A DNA stretch of 64,000 nucleotides from Guadua angustifolia (GCA_036346375.1 CM070501.1:35732539-35796538), one strand, 5' to 3'; positions 22,690-34,744 are shown, counted from the first letter of the stretch. The notes: generated from the letters alone by a model not told the origin. A program made the numbers and translations.

Positions 22690-23542
22690 TGACACTTGAT
22701 CATCAAATGAAAAATTTATGAGAATATTATGGATGTGTCTGGACCATACAGAAAAATTTTCAAAATTTTACAAGCTCGTTTGTTCTAATTTTCATTCGGA
22801 TAAAACTTGTCGCTCAACGCTTTACTAAAACAGTACCAATGTTTGAATTTGTAAAAATTCCTCACATTTGATCATCATCTGAAATTTTACAGAAATATCA
22901 TAAGTATGTTAGGAATCTCCACAAAAAATTTCAAAGTTTTCTAACGTATTTTGTACTATTTTGATCCGGTTCAAACTTGCCGATCAACGTTTCATCTACA
23001 TAGTATCAATATTTGAATTTTAAAAATTTCACAGATCTGATAATCACCTAAAATTTTTATGAGAACATTTCTAAAGTGTCAGGAACCTATAAAAAATTTC
23101 AAATTTTTTGACATTGTTTGAACCTATTTTCGATCGTTCGCCGGTTCGGAAAAAAACCGAGCGGAAAAACCACCGACGAAAAAAAAACCGCCGAAAAAAA
23201 TAAAAATATTCCGCGGTTTACGACCGCTGAGTAATTAAAAATTTTAAAAAATTATTAAAAAGTATTCATTGTGCACGTCATGAAAATTAAAAAATTTAAA
23301 AATAATAATAAAAAATTATTCTCGCTACTCGTCCGCGGAATATTAAAAAAATTAAGAAAAAATAATAAAAAATTATTCCGCTGTCGGCGTCCGCGGAAAA
23401 TCAAGGAAAAAAATTAAAAAAATTATTCCGCGGATCCGGAGCGCGGAATTCGACTGTTTAGGGGCTATTTCTGTAATTCTAACTTTACAGTAGCTAAATC
23501 CGTAAATAAGTTTTCAATTTCGGTCAGAATAGCAAAAAATTC
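22690..23542 (-). repeat. Right terminal inverted repeat of the Mutator-like element
   Basis: It is the reverse complement of 18906-19810 with scattered mismatches. AT-rich sequence further inward (22390-22690) matches 17020-17230 and not the left repeat. Confidence 0.75.
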
Positions 23543-23551
23543 ATGTGCGTA
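23543..23551. repeat. 9-bp target-site duplication, right
   Basis: This is an exact copy of 18897-18905. Confidence 0.85.
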
Positions 23552-23693
23552 AGCCAGGAAGACACATCACATCACCCCACTTGCACGCCTTGCTCGCCCC
23601 CAACACCACCTTCATCGACCTGCGATATACACACGCACAGGAAGAAGACATGGGCACAAAACACGCACACTTTCGTGACCAAGCCATCCTCTT

Positions 23694-23700
23694 TATAAAT
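23694..23700 (+). promoter_or_regulatory. TATA box of the Aux/IAA gene
   Basis: TATAAAT lies about 150 bp downstream of the Mutator-like element. A leader with a probable intron (23992-24505) follows, then the ATG at 24563. Confidence 0.5.
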
Positions 23701-23991
23701 GGAATCTGTACTAAATCACATCCTAATCTCCCAGCCATACACCTAGGTCACCAGAGTGCATGCTTCTCCGGAGCAGAGCGGCAAAGGAAAGCAGGATAAA
23801 AAGGAGCTGTAGGGGACATAAAAGAAGAAAGAAAGCCTAGAAAAGAGCAGCAAGCAAGCAGCTCGAGGCACCACGCTAATACAAAAGCCAAGGTGCAGTT
23901 TTGCGAGCTCTAGCCGCTTCCACTTGGCCATTTCCCATCTGGGTTCTGGAGCTCTTGGGCTACTAAGGTTTGCACTTGTTCTTATCTCCTG

Positions 23992-24505
23992 GTGAGTTAC
24001 TTGTCAATAATAGCTTTGGTTGGAGTGCAAGTGTTTTTGTTGCTTGCTGATTTATAGAGTTGCAGGTTGTTCTTTTCTTGCCTGAAATGGTTTTGATATG
24101 AGCTGATATGATTTGTAACTGACTAGTGACTGCTTCGAATCTTTGCTCCAACGGAAAGCTGTATACCACGCTTCCCATTCTTCAAATGCTTTTCTCACGA
24201 GTTGGCTCCGTTTCATGTTTAGTGATGAGTTTCTTTTGAAGGACTCTAATTGAAACAGACGTCGGAGTATTGTCTTGTTGCACAAATAAGATAAGTCACA
24301 CGACCCATTTTCGTTGCCTGAAATGAGTTGATTTCATCTGAAGTCCCCGTTTTTCCGTGCTTTCTCTTTTGGATGTTCGCTTTGACCTCAGCATCTGTTT
24401 CCCGTTGGTTTGGCACTTTCTCCAGCCTAAGTTGAGTGTACAACTAAACTTTTCAAGGAGTTGGTCTCCTCTCATTGCCTTCAACTCTTACTGATATTAT
24501 TCTAG
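23992..24505 (+). other. Probable leader (5' UTR) intron of the Aux/IAA gene
   Basis: The sequence CTG|GTGAGT at 23992 is a near-consensus donor, and TTATTCTAG at 24505 is a good acceptor. The intervening sequence is T-rich and has no in-frame start feeding the coding region. Transcript data would be needed to confirm it. Confidence 0.4.
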
Positions 24506-24562
24506 GGGGCGTAGTATTTGGACTCTTGAAGCCTTTGAATTAGCTCACCTAGAACAAATCCT

Positions 24563-26786
24563 ATGGAAGAAGACTCCAAGAAAAGAGAAGCCCCTCATCC
24601 TCAACTGCTAGATCTTATCCCAGATGAGAAAGAATGGAAGCTGAGAGAAGCACTAGGTTTAGGGAGATCAAGAAACACAGGCTTCGGGGGTGACGAGGAC
24701 AAGAAGCTAGAGCTAAAGCTTGGTCTTCCTGGTCTCATAGAAGAGGAGATAGCAGCTACCTCCAGAGTTGACAGGGTACAGCAAGAGAGCCCAGCTCTCT
24801 CCCTTGGTTACTTCCCTATACACTCGAACACCACCACCAACACTACGACGACTGGAGCAAAGAGGGGATTCTTAGACACTGTTGAGGCCAAAACAGAAGG
24901 TAACAAGCAGCTTTTCAGTTCTCTTGTGCGCTTGTTCTTGAAACATGCATGTTCACTTGGGATCAGAAACATGGAAACAAACAGATGGAATCACTGAACT
25001 AAAAATACTCATATGTTCTGTTGTTTTAAGGTTACAACGAGCAGAAGCAGAAGGCAAGAGCAGGATGTGGGAAGGAACTAGCAGTGGAGGAAAAGATAGC
25101 AGCCGTGAGTGAGAGGAAGAAAGGATGCTGCCCCCCACCACCATCACATGCACCTCCCGCTGCACCTGCGCGCAGCAGCGGCAACAGACCACAGGCCCAG
25201 GGGAGGTAATGATAAATAGCCCAAGATGGCGTTTAGCCATCTTTTCTGCTTGAGACATGTTCGTTTGTTCCTCTCATCATTTATAGTGCATATCGTTGTT
25301 CTTCCATGCATGTTCTTTCCAGGTTTCCAAAAATCAGAGTGTCATGCTTTCCTTTCGATCTTCTGAATCTAATGTGACATGAAATTTATGAGGGTGTAAG
25401 CTTAGTTATTCTTAGGTGTTACCAGGTGAAAATGAGGCCTCTAAGGATCAACTTCCCTTTCCCGAGGAAGTACCCTTTACTTTGTGAAATAAGAACCATA
25501 TCTTTTTTCTCTAAAAAAGAACTATTTTTAAAAGAAAGAAAGAGACATGCCTTTTTGCTCAAATCTGCGGTTTTTTTCGCATTATATTTGCTAGTCTTTA
25601 TGGTTTATTGGGCTGAGTGGTGTAGTTTTACAGCCTTGAGCACTTCTATTTCTCGTTTATGATCGTTGTACTAGCAGTGTAATGTATAGGTACAATTTTG
25701 AGAGGTAAATAGAAAACATTACGTAGTATCAATCACGACTTTGTTTACAAGTATAACTACTTACCAAATATTCAGCTATTTCAGTTCATTAAGGCTAGCA
25801 TGCAATCATTTATTTGGCTGGCTTTCAAAGACCTGACGTGCTCTAATCTGATGCAGAGGAACTGCAGTTCCAGTGGTCGGTTGGCCTCCAATCCGATCCT
25901 TTAGGAGAAATCTTGCTAATAGCAGTTCACCCAAGCAATCCCCAGAACCGCAAAATGGTGAAGCCGATGCGAAGGCGAAGCTCAACCGCAAGAAAAGCCC
26001 TCTCGTAAAAATCAACATGGATGGGATCCCCATTGGAAGGAAAGTCGACCTTGCAGCCTATGACAGCTACGAGAGGTTATCGTTGGCTGTCAAAGAGCTT
26101 TTCCATGGTTTTCTTGAAGGTAGGAATCAACAATCAGTCCAAATAAAACAAATACTTCCATTCATTTTCAAAATGTCGATTCATGTGCCTAAAAAACACC
26201 AAGTTGTTTATCTTCTTTTACTTCGATACTTACGTTTGACCATGTTGCAGCTCAAAAGGATCTATCCAGTGTTGAAAGCGCACAGCAAGAAGCAGACGAA
26301 AAAATATTTTCTCAATTGTTGGATGGGTCCGGTGAATATACTCTAGTTTACGAAGACAACGAAGGAGACAGGATGCTGGTTGGGGACGTACCGTGGAAGT
26401 AAGTTTGCTTGTTCCTTCGTCATACACAGTTTTACGACATGATTTTATTAAGAACCTCCACACGATCTAAACCCCTTTTGTATACATAATTTCTGCAGTG
26501 TATTTGTCTCGACTGCTAAAAGGCTGAGGATTCTGAAGAGCTCAGAGCTTTCTCATGCCCTGGTAAGCACTAAGTACAACGCCATTTCAAGTTGTGTCCA
26601 AATCTTGTCTATTCATAGAAATTTAGCTTTTGGCTAAATTTGGATGAAGCCAACTGCACTTTTCTGGTATATATGTGCCGATTTCAGGCATAGGTTTGAT
26701 TGCCCAAAGCTGAGCCTCCGGTAACTTTCAATTTCTTTTCTTTATTCCAGATTGGAGCTGCTCCTAGGAGAGTAGCAAATTGCTGA
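24563..26786 (+). CDS. Aux/IAA auxin-responsive co-repressor
   Basis: Six coding exons (24563-24899, 25031-25205, 25857-26119, 26251-26398, 26499-26562, 26751-26786), all with GT/AG borders, give a 340-residue protein. Domain I has LELKLGLPG (about 49-57), the EAR-type repression motif that recruits TOPLESS. Domain II has VVGWPPIRSF (about 177-186), the degron bound by TIR1/AFB receptors with auxin. Domains III/IV form a PB1 fold, with the basic LVKINMDG segment and the acidic DNEGDRMLVGDVPW segment used to pair with ARF factors. The N terminus (LLDLIPDEKEWKLREA) and C terminus (GAAPRRVANC) suggest the IAA26/rice IAA6-like group from memory. All key motifs are intact, so the gene looks functional and is expected in the nucleus. 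Confidence 0.9.
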
Positions 26787-27925
26787 AATGGCGGCAGCTT
26801 TTCAACCATTTGGAATGTGTGCGCACTGAAGCCAGTCCAGTCTATCCCTTTTGTTTTGCTTGTAGAGATAACTTTCATGAGATGAATTAGCATATTGCAG
26901 AAGCATGGGAAATGTCCTGCCTATTTTGTAAATTAGGCTACCTTGTATCCTTAATGCAATGGTGCTTAATTCAATTCTACATGGTCTGGGGTTTATAGGA
27001 GAGAAACGCATATGTAGACTGGCGGCTCACCCCTGCAAAGTCCCTCCTCTGTCTGATAAATTTGTATCCAGCCCTGATGTAAGCCGACATGCAAATCTAA
27101 TGTTCAGGCCACAGTGCTTGCCACCAGCATCTCGCAGAGGACAAAAACTAGGCTATCGTGATAGCATCACGCCATCCATCTATGGAGTAGCAAGTTCATG
27201 TGGAATTTGCAACTACTAGGACATAAAAAAAGCAGAAGGGTCCACTAGCTGAGTTGTTATCCTTCCAACCTCGTCGCTTTCTAAATTTTTGTCACAAGCA
27301 CCATGAGACAAGTTTGACCTAACCATGAAACTGCCGAAAGCAAAACATGTGCTAATATGCCCTCATGCTTGTTGGGTGCCAAATTGCTCTCCTGTGCCAG
27401 TAGTGGCAAGATTGTGACTACACACGACGGATAACCTTTCATCCTTTGAATTGCTTGTAAAGCTAATAATCAACAGTATGTATTGTTTTTACACCAGTAC
27501 ATGATCTTAAGTCCATTTACGATTAAACCCATCCGATAGCACCACTTGCCAAACCTGGAAGTTAAGCTGTCCTGGTGACCATATCATAGTACAAGGCTCT
27601 TGAAGAAGTCAAGATTAATAGCAGAAGGCGCTGGTTCTTTTGCATGATAGAAACAGTGCATTAGCTTCAACTTGACATGTATACAAAGCGTGTGTAGTGC
27701 CTATCACTCTTGGATGACTTGAAAGTGGATTTTAGAAATGCCCAGCTACAAGAGAAGCAAAATTGAAGAAATCAAATTGAACTATTTATGTACGGTACAA
27801 TAGATGTCTAAGTAGCAGGACAACCCATGAAACTCAAAAATTATAATAGATCCCCAATAAGACATTTTTGTTTGGTTATTACGAGGCATACCTGAAAATG
27901 TAATTGCAGTGTATTAACTTGCAGC
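26787..27925. other. 3' UTR of the Aux/IAA gene, then intergenic sequence
   Basis: Transcribed 3' sequence probably extends to about 26970. Beyond that no gene was recognised. Confidence 0.4.
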
Positions 27926-28271
27926 TAGGGTTGTAAATAAGCCTAACTCGAGCGAGCCTGACCTTTGAGGCTCGAGCTCCTCGAGCCGAGCTCGAGTTGG
28001 GGTACGAGCCATGATCTAGACTTGAGCTCGGCTTCATCCAAACTAGACTAGACTCGAGCTTGGCTTGAGTAAACTCGGCTCGACTACGCTCGGTAACAAA
28101 CTCGAGAAAATTTGACCCAAACTCGAGTAGGCTCGCGAGCTATTCGAGCTCTACTCGATTAGACTAGCGAGCTCAAATTCAGCTCGTTCGAAGCTCGAGC
28201 CGAGCTCAAACCAAGCCTCTCACGAGCCGAGCTTGAGTAGTTTGCGAGTCTCGAGCTTTTTTACATCTCTG
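27926..28271. mobile_element. CTCGAG/GAGCTC-rich hAT-like MITE
   Basis: The ends are related inverted repeats (left TAGGGTTGTAAATAAGC; right, read inward, CAGAGATGTAAAAAAGC). The body is packed with CTCGAG and GAGCTC words and so is strongly self-complementary. The flanking 8 bp agree only partly, so the duplication is decayed or absent. A truncated relative lies at 59617-59710. Confidence 0.55.
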
Positions 28272-28580
28272 CCTGTGGCAACTTCAGTGCCCGACTTTGC
28301 CACTGGAAAACTACTACGCTGCCGATTGCCAGCTGGTTCGTGCCATCCGCAGATAACTAACACCTGTATGGATATTGAGATAATGAAGCATATGAAAAGC
28401 AAACAAGCAAAAGAAAAAAGAAAAGAAAAGAAAGACTCTTTTGGTAGATGGGAATATTCACCTTGATGCTTCCGAGCCTTCAAATTGGCGACGAAGGAAA
28501 GGTCTTTGTCATTGGACAAACCCTAAATTCCGGACAGCAGGAAACTTAGAAGAGACGGGGTGGATTACGAAAGAATCTTA
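28272..28580 (-). other. Possible gene fragment, minus strand
   Basis: A minus-strand frame starts at 28519 with MSNDKDLSFVANLKARKHQ and then meets a GTGAAT donor-like site. A second exon-like piece at 28275-28365 reads WHEPAGNRQRSSFPVAKS. No family was recognised, and splicing between them is only a guess. Confidence 0.2.
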
Positions 28581-28894
28581 GGGTCAGTTCGGTTCAATAG
28601 TAAAGGATAGATATAATGAAGTTATTTATCATAGCAGGAAAGAAACCATCTAAATTCATATTTAGTTGAAAGAACGAAAGATGGATGAAATGAGTCAAAT
28701 TTTTGTTTGATTGGATGGATGAGAATTGAATGGGATGAAAGTTGAACAGTAGATGAGATGTGAGTTCAAATTTGATTAGTGGAATGAAAGTTAGATAGCC
28801 TCATCTAACCAATTTCATGGGGTAGCGCATCTATGAGGAATATTTCTAAGAGTTGACTGTCTTTCTTCACCAATCCATTCAACCAAACAGCGGT
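28581..28894. mobile_element. Degenerate Tourist-like MITE
   Basis: It starts GGGTCAGTTCGGTTCAA and ends in sequence whose complement reads CTGTTTGGTTGAA, as in PIF/Harbinger MITEs. A TTA precedes the left end, but the right target copy is not intact. Confidence 0.4.
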
Positions 28895-30053
28895 ATATGT
28901 GAAAAAAGATTGACAGAGTTTTTGCCTCTACTCTTTGCCCTCGGAACAAAAGGACACTTAACTCCTTTGTAATATCCATACGGACCCTGGTATGAAGTAA
29001 TCTGGATTTTCTTTTAAACACTATTTAGAAAACCCAACCTAGCACATGAAAATCTCTTGAAAAATTATAAAACGGTCCAATACAGTTGGCCCACTCATGT
29101 GCTGCCACGTGCAGTGTATAACTGTATTATCTTGCCTATATGGACTAAAAAATTATACTCTTGCAAGCACGGTTCCTTGGTGTCGGTGAAAGTCACAAAA
29201 AGTGTTCAGACAATCCAGAATGACAAAGCCAACCTTATTTCGAGCACGTAACTGACTAACCGTGTGGATTTCCTAGTCCACTAGGCGTTGAATTCTAGTG
29301 CCGAAAATTAATCTGCTAATCAAAGAGATTATGGTGATATGATAGAGCACTGTAAATGTAGGCACAACAATTGAGGACATTGGCAATTTGGCATCCAATG
29401 AACAATGCCATAAGCCTTGTACATTGTGCGCTAATTCCCAGTTACAGAGGAACGTATGAACATCCCATAGGCCTTCAGCTCACAAGGGGCGCATGCATCT
29501 AAAGCGTTCAGTTTCTGTAGCTGTTTAGGCAGAATGTCCTATAGTACCAATACACGTGTTGTATCAACACGGAATAATCCCACAACTTCAATATACTGCC
29601 GCATCATCCAAAGTGGATGCCTTGATGAACTGTACTGCTATCACCAATGCCATCATCGGTTGAAAGGTACTATATAGCACACCAACTATTCCAGATGGAA
29701 TCAAATAAGAGACCACATATCAGTAAGAGAGTAGCAATAAGATCACCGGAGAATATGTATGATGTACCGCATCAAAAGGCAGGTAATGGCAGCACCAGTA
29801 TATGGCATCTGAGTAGGGGTGTAATTGGATTAGATAACTTCGGACCGATCAATCAGATATGTTCAGCTCGAATTTGGATAGTTATTTTGGATAGTTATTT
29901 TGGATAGTTGTCGGATTCAATATCGGTTTCAAATATTTTATTTTGGATTTGAATTTAGAAGATTACTATCTGTCGGTTTGAGATTTTTCGAGTCGATTTT
30001 CGACTATTTCCAAATAGACTAATTCGGTTATCAGAAAATAAGATCTGGCCCAA
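28895..30053. other. Intergenic sequence with a MITE-like part
   Basis: 28895-29800 shows no gene. 29810-30020 contains triplicated GGATAGTTATTTT-like words and a GGGGTGTAATTGGAT start reminiscent of hAT MITEs, but no ends were defined. Confidence 0.3.
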
Positions 30054-30469
30054 TTGCCCGGTTACTTTGGCCGGCCCAACCCAATAGCAATACCTCAGTC
30101 CCTCCCAGCCGGCACAACCCTAACTTCGTCCTCCTCCCACGCCGCCGACACCCTCCCAGCGCCGCCCTCCGCCCCTCCAGCCTGCCGCCTTCCTCCTCCC
30201 CCATGGAGCAGCCGAGCAGGCATCCCCCATTCGGCGGACGGCAAGCAAGCGAGGAGGGAGCAACTGGAGGCTTGTCGCCTGGCTGACGGTGAGCGAGCGA
30301 GGAGGAAGCGACTGGAGGCTGGCCCTACCTCCGTTGCCCTCTGCCCCTCGGCACCGCCCTTCGCTCCCTCCGTTCCTCCCGTCGACCCTCACGCAAGGGC
30401 AGCGGCCTTGACAGAGGCGGAGACACCGGCGGCGGGGAGGAAGAGTCTTGGAGCGGCGGATCAGCATTC

Positions 30470-30489
30470 ATGGTGGGGCAGCGGATCTT
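30470..30489 (+). pseudogene. 5' part of a small unknown host gene, split by the Gypsy insertion
   Basis: An ATG at 30470 opens a frame that runs up to the insertion site at 30489. Removing the element and one copy of the ATCTT duplication continues the frame in 38855-38914 and, after an intron, in 39078-39283. The GC-rich upstream sequence (30110-30469) holds an internal duplication of about 45 bp and may be the leader or a longer coding part. The protein family is not recognised. Confidence 0.4.
30485..30489. repeat. 5-bp target-site duplication ATCTT, left
   Basis: It matches 38850-38854 and flanks the Gypsy element. Confidence 0.85.
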
Positions 30490-30915
30490 TGTCAGGCCCG
30501 GAAGAACTCGAATCCGAAAGCAAGTATGGAGTAGCAGATTTGGGGATAAAGAAGTAGGAAGAACTATGAGTATTCTACCCGAACTACTTTACTTAATACA
30601 TAAGTTGGTGATCTGTTCGATACTTCCTTCCTCTGTAAGGTTAGGCTTATAAGCCAGGTTCAGAATTACAGCTAGTAACTCAATCATTACATTACGGTAA
30701 ACAGTAAGCTGACAACTAATTACACCTTTAGGTAATTACTACTTTGCTTGCTCACCCTCCGATGCTATTCGATACTCCACGATGACTGATCGTAGCCCTT
30801 CTTTTGCTTAAGTGAAACCGTCCTTCCCTTCATTTCCAATGCCGACTTCTGTTGCTTCATTCCCTATCTATCAAAACTCTGAATTTTCCTTAACGCCATA
30901 TGACGATGCCTGACA
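30490..30915 (-). repeat. 3' LTR of the Gypsy element
   Basis: The element reads right to left, so this is its 3' LTR. It is 426 bp, the same length as its partner, with no insertions or deletions between them. Confidence 0.9.
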
Positions 30916-30944
30916 ATTCCCCCCACCTGACTCATTTCTTGTCC

Positions 30945-31142
30945 TCAAGGAACAAAATCGGGAAAAGCTCTCTGTATGAAGGTCACATCCTCCCAAGTAG
31001 CATCTTCTGGAGCTAAGTTCAACCACTGAATCAGCCATTCAGCTATTGGTACTCCTTTTTTCAGAACTAACCTACAATTCAGCACAACGATTGGCACTGT
31101 CTTGATTTGCCCATTTTCTGATACTAGCGGCAACCCAGGCAT
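30945..31142 (-). pseudogene. Gypsy integrase C-terminal chromodomain-like part
   Basis: The open frame ends in WLIQWLNLAPEDATWED and a FPDF tail, a pattern typical of the chromodomain at the end of plant chromoviral integrases. Chromodomains of this type are thought to guide integration to particular chromatin. Confidence 0.7.
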
Positions 31143-31220
31143 TGGTATCGCTCGGGACCCCAGGTGCTTCTTCAGCTGGCTAATATGGAATACGGGGTGA
31201 ATTTGTGACCCTTCTGGTGG

Positions 31221-32113
31221 CTATAGGCGGTAAGCCACTTTGCCGATGCGCTGCTCCACTCTAAACGGACCATAATACTTTGATCTGAGTTTGAGGGATC
31301 CCCTTAAGCCAAATGCATTCATTCGATAAGGTTGAAGTTTCAAGTAAACCATATCTCTGACTTGCAGAACTCTCTCTGTTTTGAGTTTGTCAGCAAAATG
31401 TTTGATCCTTGCTTGCGCCTGCTGCAAGTTATACTTAATCTCTTGCATCATTTCTTCTCTTTGCTTTAGAGTGTTCTTAGCCTCTTTTGACATACCACAG
31501 GGGACTGAGTATTCATCGATCTATGGGGGTGGATACCCATAAAGTGCTTGGAAAGGAGAGCACTTCAAAGATGCGTGGTGTGTGGTATTATACCACCACT
31601 CTGCGAAAGATAAGCACAAGAACCATTCTTTCGGTTTTTGGAACGCCATGCACCGCAGATACGATTCGAGGCATTGATTTACTCTCTCCGTTTGCCCATC
31701 GCTTTGGGGATGGTAAGTTGTACTCATCCTGAGCGAGATGTTCATTGCTTTGAAGATTTCGGCAAAGAATCTGCTGGTAAAGATCTGATCCCGATAAGTA
31801 ATAACAGCGATTGGAACCCATGAAGCTTCATGATATGGTCAATGAACACTTGAACAACTTGTTCCACCGTATAAGGGTGAGACATGCCTACAAAATCAGC
31901 ATACTTAGTCAACCGGTCCACCACCACAAGTATCACGTCCTTACCATGAGATTTCGGTAGCCCTTCCACAAAATCCATTGAAATATGGGTCCACACCATC
32001 TCCGGTATTTCCAATGGGTTTAACAATCCTGGTGTGTGTGTATATGCTCTGATTTACTGATCTGACAAACTGGGCATTCAGCCACCATTTGTTCAACATC
32101 TTTCCTCAATCCA
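31221..32113 (-). pseudogene. Gypsy integrase core, broken
   Basis: Pieces include the CPVC half of the HHCC zinc motif (near 32060-32080), the catalytic-core start with MDFVEGLP, and STTYHPQSDGQTERVN near 31710. Frames change between pieces and stops intervene. The first half of the zinc motif lies right of the LINE-like insertion (33065-33142). Confidence 0.8.
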
Positions 32114-33064
32114 CATCGAGAGGCCGCGCCTTCGGCCGAGCGACCACACCGGAAGGATACGATGCTTGCACGTCGTGTGGCCACGCCGCCGGCCGCGTGG
32201 ATGTGCCGGGAGGAAGCTGCACCATCGCCATGCCCTTGGGCTGCGTCACCACTGAAGCGGAGAGAGGGCACGGCATTGGGGCGCCGGGCCGCTGCGCTGT
32301 GAGGCGCGCGATTCTTTGAGACGAGGGCTACTCTCTAGGTGACTACTCTTCGCCCGGCGTCTTCATCTCTTACTAGCGTTGTTCATACATTTCTTTTGAC
32401 CTATGTCATCTTAGCATCGATTCGCGGATTCGCTTTCTTAGGTGACACAACTCATTTTTTAGATGCACTCTATGGACTTGATGATCGTGTGCCTATTGAC
32501 TAGCTCGCGAATCTATCATCGTAGAGTCGAACATCTAAAAATTGTTTGTCTGACCTTGAGAAGGTGGCCGTTGCGATTGGCTAAGATTAAGTGGTATGGC
32601 GGCACTAGCTCGGAATGAGGGTGGTTGCATCTTTGGGATCTCCGTGATTGACTTCAAGGAGAAATCCTAGGTCTGACCTTTGTTGGTTGTGCCTGGCAAT
32701 GGCCTTATTGAAGGCATTGTTTTGTAGTTTGAGAATTTACTCTCCGAGATGAAAACCTTTGGTCTGGCCTTCACTGGTTGGATCATGGCAATGGCAGTGC
32801 GTGTGCGTATCGAGTCCTTCTTGGAGGCGTTGTCATTGGAGAGCTTTTATCGCGGTCCAAGTGTTGCTATGATGGTGGATAGCCTTGCAATATTGCGTGA
32901 TGTAGTTTGCCGAGACGGTTCCTTTGTCTTTTCTTGTGTGCGTGTGTTTGGCTGTGTACACCCTAGCTGTGTAGAGGCCAGGAGTCTTCTTAGTATAATT
33001 GTATCATCTTGATGTAATTTACTAAGATTAATAAAAGCTTCCTTTATCGAAAAAAATAAAACAA
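32114..33064 (+). mobile_element. LINE-like 5'-truncated insertion in the integrase region
   Basis: About 950 bp separates the two halves of the integrase zinc domain. The right end has AATAAAAGC followed by an A-rich tail (33050-33061), as in plant LINE 3' ends. The left part is GC-rich and of unknown origin. No clear target duplication was found, so class and limits are approximate. Confidence 0.45.
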
Positions 33065-33142
33065 CTTTTTGATCCTGTGATAAGTGGCACGGACTCCTGA
33101 ATGTCCCCAAAATTTTGCTGAATGGAAGTCAGTTATGATCTT

Positions 33143-33760
33143 TTACCTTAACCCTTGTTTAGTCCCAACATAAATTCGCCCTTTATACCTCAATAGACCT
33201 ACCCTCAGTGTATATTCGGCAGATTGGTTACCCGGACAATGCACTTCCCTCAGCATCTTATGGCTGTGTTCATCATCTACATAGCTATCCTTAACATCTT
33301 GCACCCAATCGGGAGTGATAGTGGCTATTGCTTGACAAAATTGTTCATGAATTTCCGCCAGACTATCTCTCCTGGATAGAGAATCAACAGCCACATTTTC
33401 TTTTCCTCTTTTATACTCTACTTGATAATCAAACTCCAAAAGTTTAAGCAGCAATTTATGTTGGATTTCCTCGGATATTCTCTGAGAAGTAATATATTGA
33501 AGACTTTTTTGGTTGGTTCTTATGATCAACTTCCCTCCCTAGAAATAGTGTCTCAATTTCTTAATAGCTTCTAACACAGCCAGAGCTTCCTTGTCATATA
33601 TTGATTGAGCAGCAGCTTTGGGTCCCAAGACTTTGCTAAAATATGCGATTGGATGACCAGCTTGCATTAGTACTCCTCTAATACCCGTACCACAAGCATC
33701 CGTCTCTATTACAAAAGGTTGAGAAAAATCAGGCAAAGCAAGTACTGGGCAGCTGGTCAT
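33143..33760 (-). pseudogene. Gypsy RNase H region
   Basis: Two frames include the FVIETDACGTGIRGVL stretch with the first catalytic Asp, YFSK, and EALAV-EAI, followed by the TNQKSLQY tether motif. A stop at about 33540 separates them. Confidence 0.8.
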
Positions 33761-33802
33761 TACCCGTTTAAGCTCTTCAAAAGCTTGAGTTTGAGGTTCA
33801 CC

Positions 33803-34744
33803 CTACTCCCAAGAGTCTTTTTTCAGCATGTCAAACAACGGTTTACAAATTTGGTTGTAGCCTTTCACAAAACGTCTATAATATCCCGTCAATCCCAGAA
33901 ATCCCCGCAGTTTTGTGATGCTTGCTGGTTTTGGCCAATTAAGGATGTCTCTTATCTTCTTTGGGTTAGTAGCAACTCCCTGACCACTGATAATATGCCC
34001 GAGGTACTCCACTTAGGTAGTAGCAAAGACACATTTGTTAAGCTTCACTTTCAGTTTGTTTCTCTGCAGTATTTCCAAGGCCAATTTGAAGAGCTCTCGA
34101 TGCTGCTCTCTATTCTTGTTGTATATCAAAATGTCGTCAAAGAATACCAATATGCCCCGTCTCATGTACTCGGCAAAAATGGAGTTCATCAAGGCCTAGA
34201 ATGTGGCTGGGGCGTTTGATAAACCAAAAGGCATTACCAGATATTCGTAGTGTCCCAACTCCCAAGTGGGTCCGAAAATGCTATTTTGTGGATGTCTTCT
34301 TCCCTCATTCTTATCTGGTGGTAGCCTGATCGTAAGTCAAGTTTTGTGAATAACTCTGCTCCATGGAGTTCATCCAGTAGATCTTCATTGACTGGAATGG
34401 GGAACTTGTTTTTAATGGTCATCGAGTTCAACTGACGATAATCCACATACATTCTCCAGGACCAGTCCCTTCCTCATCATGACTGCAGGAGCTGAGTAAG
34501 GGTTGATACTCTCCCTAATCTCATCATTTTCAAGCAATTGTTTGATAATGTTCTCCATAGCATCTTTTTGGTAATGAGGTATTTTATATGGCCTGAGATT
34601 CAGTGGTTCTGCCCCTGACTTCAAGTGTATAGCATGATCGCACTCTCTCCTAGGTGGCAACCCTTTTGGTTCCTGTGTAACTTCCGAAAACTGTTGCAAT
34701 ATTTCCTGAAAATCTACCGGTGACCAGGTCATGTTCTGTCCCAA
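33803..34744 (-). pseudogene. Gypsy reverse transcriptase region
   Basis: Visible motifs are YRQLNSMTIKNKFPIP, KLDLRSGYHQIRM, the catalytic FFDDI (near 34125-34140) and HIISGQGV followed by LRGFLGLTGYYRRF. Stops near 34015 and frame changes near 34450 show it is dead. Confidence 0.85.

Larger units (their letters stand above)
18906..23542. mobile_element. Mutator-like element, 4.6 kb, probably non-autonomous (Pack-MULE candidate)
   Basis: The ends are near-identical inverted repeats (left starts GAATTTTTTGCTATTCTG; right ends in its complement), flanked by exact 9-bp duplications. Inverted similarity extends about 900 bp inward on each side. No mudrA transposase could be seen. The interior (19.9-22.1 kb) carries a SINE with its own target duplication and exon-like pieces on both strands. 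One minus-strand piece (20158-20242) has a TTTTACAG splice acceptor and ends in a stop. On the plus strand, 21118-21250 reads as a charged helical segment (KDKHMKDIEGMEED). I could not identify the source genes. Confidence 0.85.
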
